A stretch of 64,000 nt of DNA from Paraspadella gotoi. Lineage: Eukaryota; Chaetognatha. Numbering within the stretch: position 1 is the stretch's first letter; every line of letters begins with the position of its first letter. A model generated the notes under the pieces. It did not search any database. It worked only from the letters and a program-made list of their open reading frames with translations, and was not told the DNA's origin. Shown here in pieces: positions 60,598 to 64,000 of this stretch. Position numbers and translations under genes: made by a program. The stretch spans positions 11,695,130 to 11,759,129 of the forward strand of contig CM119263.1 in assembly GCA_051294375.1 (NCBI GenBank). The letters are read 5' to 3'.

Positions 60598-61143
60598 GTA
60601 GGAAATAACAAAAGCAAACATGAGATGTACTAAAGCGAGAGATTTTATTTAAGTTTTAAAACTCTACTATACATCTAAATTTTCTTGTCTTGGTAAGCGA
60701 TATTCGCGTTCCAGTTTTTAACTCTGAGAAGGTTATTTGGAAAAGTAAGTTTAGTAAAATGCGTTTTCCCAGATATTTTTTGATACCAAAATTTCGATAA
60801 AAATTATTTAGCCAGCCTTATTTCAGGTAACAATTGATTCAAGTCTCAATGTCTTAATAATTATTTATGATGCGTAATAAACCACAAACCAAAAAAAGGA
60901 AAAAAATAAAAATCACTGCGGTCGGCTTTTAAAAAATAATGGTTTAGTTTTAGAGCGAAATCATATACAATTATACATATCTGCTTTAATTTTTTGTAAA
61001 TTAGAAAAGACTTTTTGGTCATTTAATAAATAACAATGATACTTGAATTGTATTGCTTTATTGAAATTGCGTTTCTAATTTTTTTATAAATATGCAGTTA
61101 CGGCGAATTTTTAAACTATTTTCTATAAAGAGACTTTCGCAGA

Positions 61144-61515
61144 ATGAATACTAATAATAATTCACTCGTGTTATTCGTCCTGTTATTCTCCATTTACGGC
61201 GTCATGAGCCGAACAACAGACCTGGAAATGGACCATGAGCTTCAGAAGCTGAACCTTCGTCAACCTCCGTTCGTGATAACGCCAATTGTTTTATCTGTCG
61301 TTTGCTTCGGTTGCTTCGTGGGCCTGATCCTCTTGGTTATCTTCGGAACTAAAAGGAAACAAGAAACAACGGAACAACGCTCTGGGGTCACCGTGGTGGA
61401 AGGAAATAAATTGAAATCGGTCCCTTGCATCATCATTCAAAGGGAAAGGAGGCGTATAGCAGCGGAAATTGTACCGGAAACATTGCCGGATCGCCGATAC
61501 CCTGAGCATGATTAA
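61144..61515 (+). CDS. Small single-pass membrane protein (123 residues)
   Basis: Single-exon frame: a hydrophobic N-terminus (residues 7-22) that looks like a signal peptide, a short outer segment (23-42), one transmembrane helix (about 43-68, PIVLSVVCFGCFVGLILLVI) followed by the basic stop-transfer TKRKQE, and a charged cytoplasmic tail. A type I topology is expected. No family recognised. AATAAA lies about 110 bases after the stop. It lies in a canoe intron if canoe continues to the right. Confidence 0.65.
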   Translation: MNTNNNSLVLFVLLFSIYGVMSRTTDLEMDHELQKLNLRQPPFVITPIVLSVVCFGCFVGLILLVIFGTKRKQETTEQRSGVTVVEGNKLKSVPCIIIQRERRRIAAEIVPETLPDRRYPEHD

Positions 61516-61621
61516 TGTGAAAGGATTTTTGAATTTTAAAATGCGAAATATCTCTTCTGCATTTTTTATCATGGCTTTCCGAGAGATTTCTATGCACTAA
61601 TTTTTTTTTTAGAAATGAAGG

Positions 61622-61627
61622 AATAAA
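61622..61627 (+). terminator. Polyadenylation signal AATAAA
   Basis: AATAAA downstream of the stop of the small membrane-protein gene. Confidence 0.45.
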
Positions 61628-61741
61628 AGAATGATTCTTTACTGATTTTTAATTCGCAAAATATTTTTTTTTTTTGGTCCGTTACCTTTTTTTTCTTTAA
61701 TTATATAATTTAGCTCAAGACGTACGTTAAAAATAGTCAAG

Positions 61742-63052
61742 ATGGGAAAAAGCAAAGCGAAAGGCGACATCTGGTGCGGGTTTTGTCCCGTCAGCGACCT
61801 CAAACCCCACGAATACCCAGCTCACGCCAAAACCAACACCCCTGGGGTGCCGTTCGGAAAGCTGCCGCCGACGGGGCGATCCATGGCCATGCAGAGCGGA
61901 GTGGGCGGTGAGCGGGAAGAGTCGAAACAGGAGTTCTCGACGGGAAAAGCCGGGTTGATTGCGCGGGTCGAGAGATCATGGACAATATGGGTTTCTTGTC
62001 GCATTCGATGTTTGCTTGCCCAATAATCTTTTGAAAATTTTAAAAATTCATGAAATTAAGAATTTATATGTCCATAATTACCAAAAAAAAAAGTACGCCA
62101 AGAGTTAATTTAATATTCCTATAAACATAAAAAAAAAATTTAAAACCACAAAAATATTGAAAAATATTTCTGAATCGTCATAAAAAAATTCGAGTCTATC
62201 GATTTTTGTTTTTGTATCAATTGCGTCTTTGTTAATCAGAGCCAACAGTATGGGAGAAGGCGGAAAAGCTGTTGGGAACAAAGCAAAAACTGGACCCAGA
62301 GACTCGATGTGGCTACGAAAGATTTACACAGAAGCGTAACCGGCCGTGGAACTATTTCATGCCCATCGTGAAACCCAATGGAGGTGCGGCAATCTTCTAC
62401 CATATCAGATTTGTTGATTCAGTTGTTATTCTTAACTGCTATAATATATATATATATTAATATTAGGTATTTTTATCATTTAACTTAACGGCTTGTTCAA
62501 TACTTTTTGTTCATCTACGATCGTACTCCAGAATCCGTCTTGATCGAGGACAACCTGACCCCGATGACTCGTTGGGTCCTCAGCTACAGTTGGTTACAGC
62601 GCGGCTACTACCCTTGCTGCGACCCCAAAAACCCGGCAGGCGAGAGAGTTTCGGAAAATGTTATACAAACTTGAGAATATTCTTGACCCTGCGATTTTCC
62701 GACCACGTGACCTCGCGAAGGAAGCGGAAACGCGAAGATCATTCGGCGCGACGGGTTCCTTTATCCAAAGCCGAGAAAAGAAAACGAAGGCGTTTGTCCC
62801 AAAGACTGTGAATACTGCGATCGATCCAAGCGATGCGAGGTGGACGAGTCTCTTCTTTTTTAGAAAAAAAAACAAAAAAACAAAATCGGTCACTGCTTTT
62901 CCATTTTGACATACCCTTATCGTCAGAAATGTCCTCATCCAGTCCCGTCGGAAAAGTGCCCCAAATCTCAGAAGGACAAATGCAAAGAGATTCAGTACGA
63001 AGGAGACAAGCTCAGGTCGAAGATATACAAGAACACAAACAACGAAGCGTAA
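61742..63052 (+). CDS. Cys-rich small protein, five exons (~205 residues)
   Basis: Exons 61742-61907 (MGKSKAKGDIWCGFCPVSDL..), 62240-62383, 62532 to about 62647, about 62738-62839 and 62927-63052. Phases agree at every junction: 1, 1, 0, 0. Joins read ..SGVG-EPTVWEKAEKLLG, ..KPNG-ESVLIEDNLTPM and ..DRSKRCE-KCPHPVPSEKCP. The third intron (about 90 bases, weak donor) is the least certain. Cys pairs: WCGFC, YYPCCDP, VCPKDCEYCDRSKRCEKC, EKCPKSQKDKC, suggesting metal binding or disulphides. No signal peptide or membrane segment, and the N-terminus is basic. No family recognised. Confidence 0.65.
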
Positions 63053-63259
63053 TTTTTGGAGAAAAAAAGGAAAGAATGGAACGAAGGTGGCACACTGGCA
63101 CAGGTCTCGATCAATTGCTGCAAAGAAGGAATTTTCTAACTTTTTTTTTTTTGACAATAATTATTTTGTTTTTATTGCTGAATATTCATAAAACGCAAGT
63201 AAGGCTTGATTTTCTACGAAAAAAAAAAATGTTACTGTAGAATTTAGCTCGATCTTACA

Positions 63260-63265
63260 TTTATT
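63260..63265 (-). terminator. Polyadenylation signal AATAAA (minus strand)
   Basis: The minus strand reads AATAAA about 20 bases past the stop codon at 63286, the right place for the 3' end of the partial gene to its right. Confidence 0.6.
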
Positions 63266-63285
63266 TCCATCTCACAACATTGAAA

Positions 63286-63964
63286 TTAGAAAAAACTCTC
63301 ATTCGACCTTGATACCGAACCTGCCTCAATACTTAAAGCAGAATCTACTGTCTTTGCCGGGACAGTTTCGACTCTATTTATCACGTCATTTTCGGCTGCC
63401 TTCGATGAAAAGGGGCCGTTTATTGGTGTTGCATTTTCAAATGTCCCTTCCGTCAAAAAATTTTCTTGGCATTCGACTTTGACTTGGACGACCAGGGATT
63501 CCGGCGCCCTTGAAACTGATCCGTCTTTACGGTTTTCTTCTGTCCTTGCGACGGGAGAATACATCCAGGGTTCCGAGGATCTTCTGTCGGGCTGCGGCCT
63601 CGCTGCCAGGGCGTCGAAATGCAGACGACGCGTCTCTGCGGCGTCGCCATTTTTCGTGGTGGCGCTGGATTCGGCGATACACGGACGCGTGGAACCCTCG
63701 ACGGATTGGGAAACTAGGCACTCTTTCTGTTTTTGCGTGGCAGTCGGCTGTTCAAAGTAAAAAAAACTGGTCGATGGCTCACGCTATCACAATATTGTCG
63801 TAAAATGTGCTCAAAAAAAAGAAATTCATCGTAGGATTCTTGAAACCTAGTTACCGGTCTTTTTCGTCCTAAATCCACGCTGAGAAAATTTTCCATTCGA
63901 TCCCAATATTTTTTGTACATTTCGATGTCGTTGTGTCCCGCGTACGAGAGGAACAAAGGCGGAA
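63286..63964 (-). CDS. 3' exons of an unrecognised gene (runs off the right edge)
   Basis: Internal exon 63855-63964 (PPLFLSYAGHNDIEMYKKYW, DRMENFLSVDLGRKRP) ends in phase 0 at GTAACT. The terminal exon 63286-63747 follows in phase from 'gaacag' (PTATQKQKECLVSQSVEG..) to a TAA: 154 codons, Ser/Thr/Glu-rich, probably disordered. The acceptor of the internal exon ('tttttag') is in phase 1, so more coding sequence lies upstream, beyond 64000. It converges with the Cys-rich gene; the two stop codons are about 230 bases apart. No domain recognised in the part seen. Confidence 0.65.
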
Positions 63965-64000
63965 CTAAAATATTTGGCAAAAATAAATAAAATAAAATTA

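Overview
This window is nuclear DNA from an animal. It has multi-exon genes with GT-AG introns, very long (CT)n/(GA)n microsatellites, interspersed repeats and assembly N-runs. A GH18 chitinase, a type II C-type lectin receptor and a canoe/afadin-type scaffold point to a protostome invertebrate, probably an arthropod or other ecdysozoan. I cannot place the species. True exons stand out by codon pattern (many GCC, GAC, GTC, AAC, CTC codons) against AT-rich introns.

Layout. 1-1.1 kb is CT-rich simple sequence. 1.1-5.5 kb is a tandem duplication whose first copy is badly corrupted; the clean copy holds a chitinase exon, and the rest of the 5' part of that gene reaches 6.43 kb (minus strand). 7.9-11.0 kb is a minus-strand membrane receptor with C-type lectin domains and an SRCR domain. 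From 11.47 kb to 60.6 kb, seven firm plus-strand exons (and one probable) encode, in order, the first Ras-association (RA) domain, a basic linker and most of the second RA domain of an afadin/canoe orthologue. Its first exon(s) and its FHA, DIL and PDZ parts are not in the window.

Other genes lie inside the canoe introns: a roughly 2,100-residue plus-strand gene at about 16.6-25.3 kb (CxC motifs, three TQT motifs, C-terminal GILK), an unrecognised four-exon minus-strand gene at 44.2-45.7 kb, and an intronless minus-strand gene at 55.4-57.7 kb with a PDK1-like PH domain but no kinase. Beyond the last canoe exon seen are a small membrane protein (61.1 kb), a Cys-rich multi-exon protein (61.7-63.05 kb) and a minus-strand gene that runs off the right edge.

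26.2-43.1 kb is an imperfect inverted duplication centred on a 25-N gap, with about 4.4 kb of extra sequence in the left arm. The arms differ mostly by small indels. Together with the corrupted 1.1-3.8 kb copy and the N-runs, this suggests patches of unpolished long-read sequence, so no gene is called there. Splice sites were placed by eye from consensus and phase; homology calls rest on remembered family sequences, not on searches.
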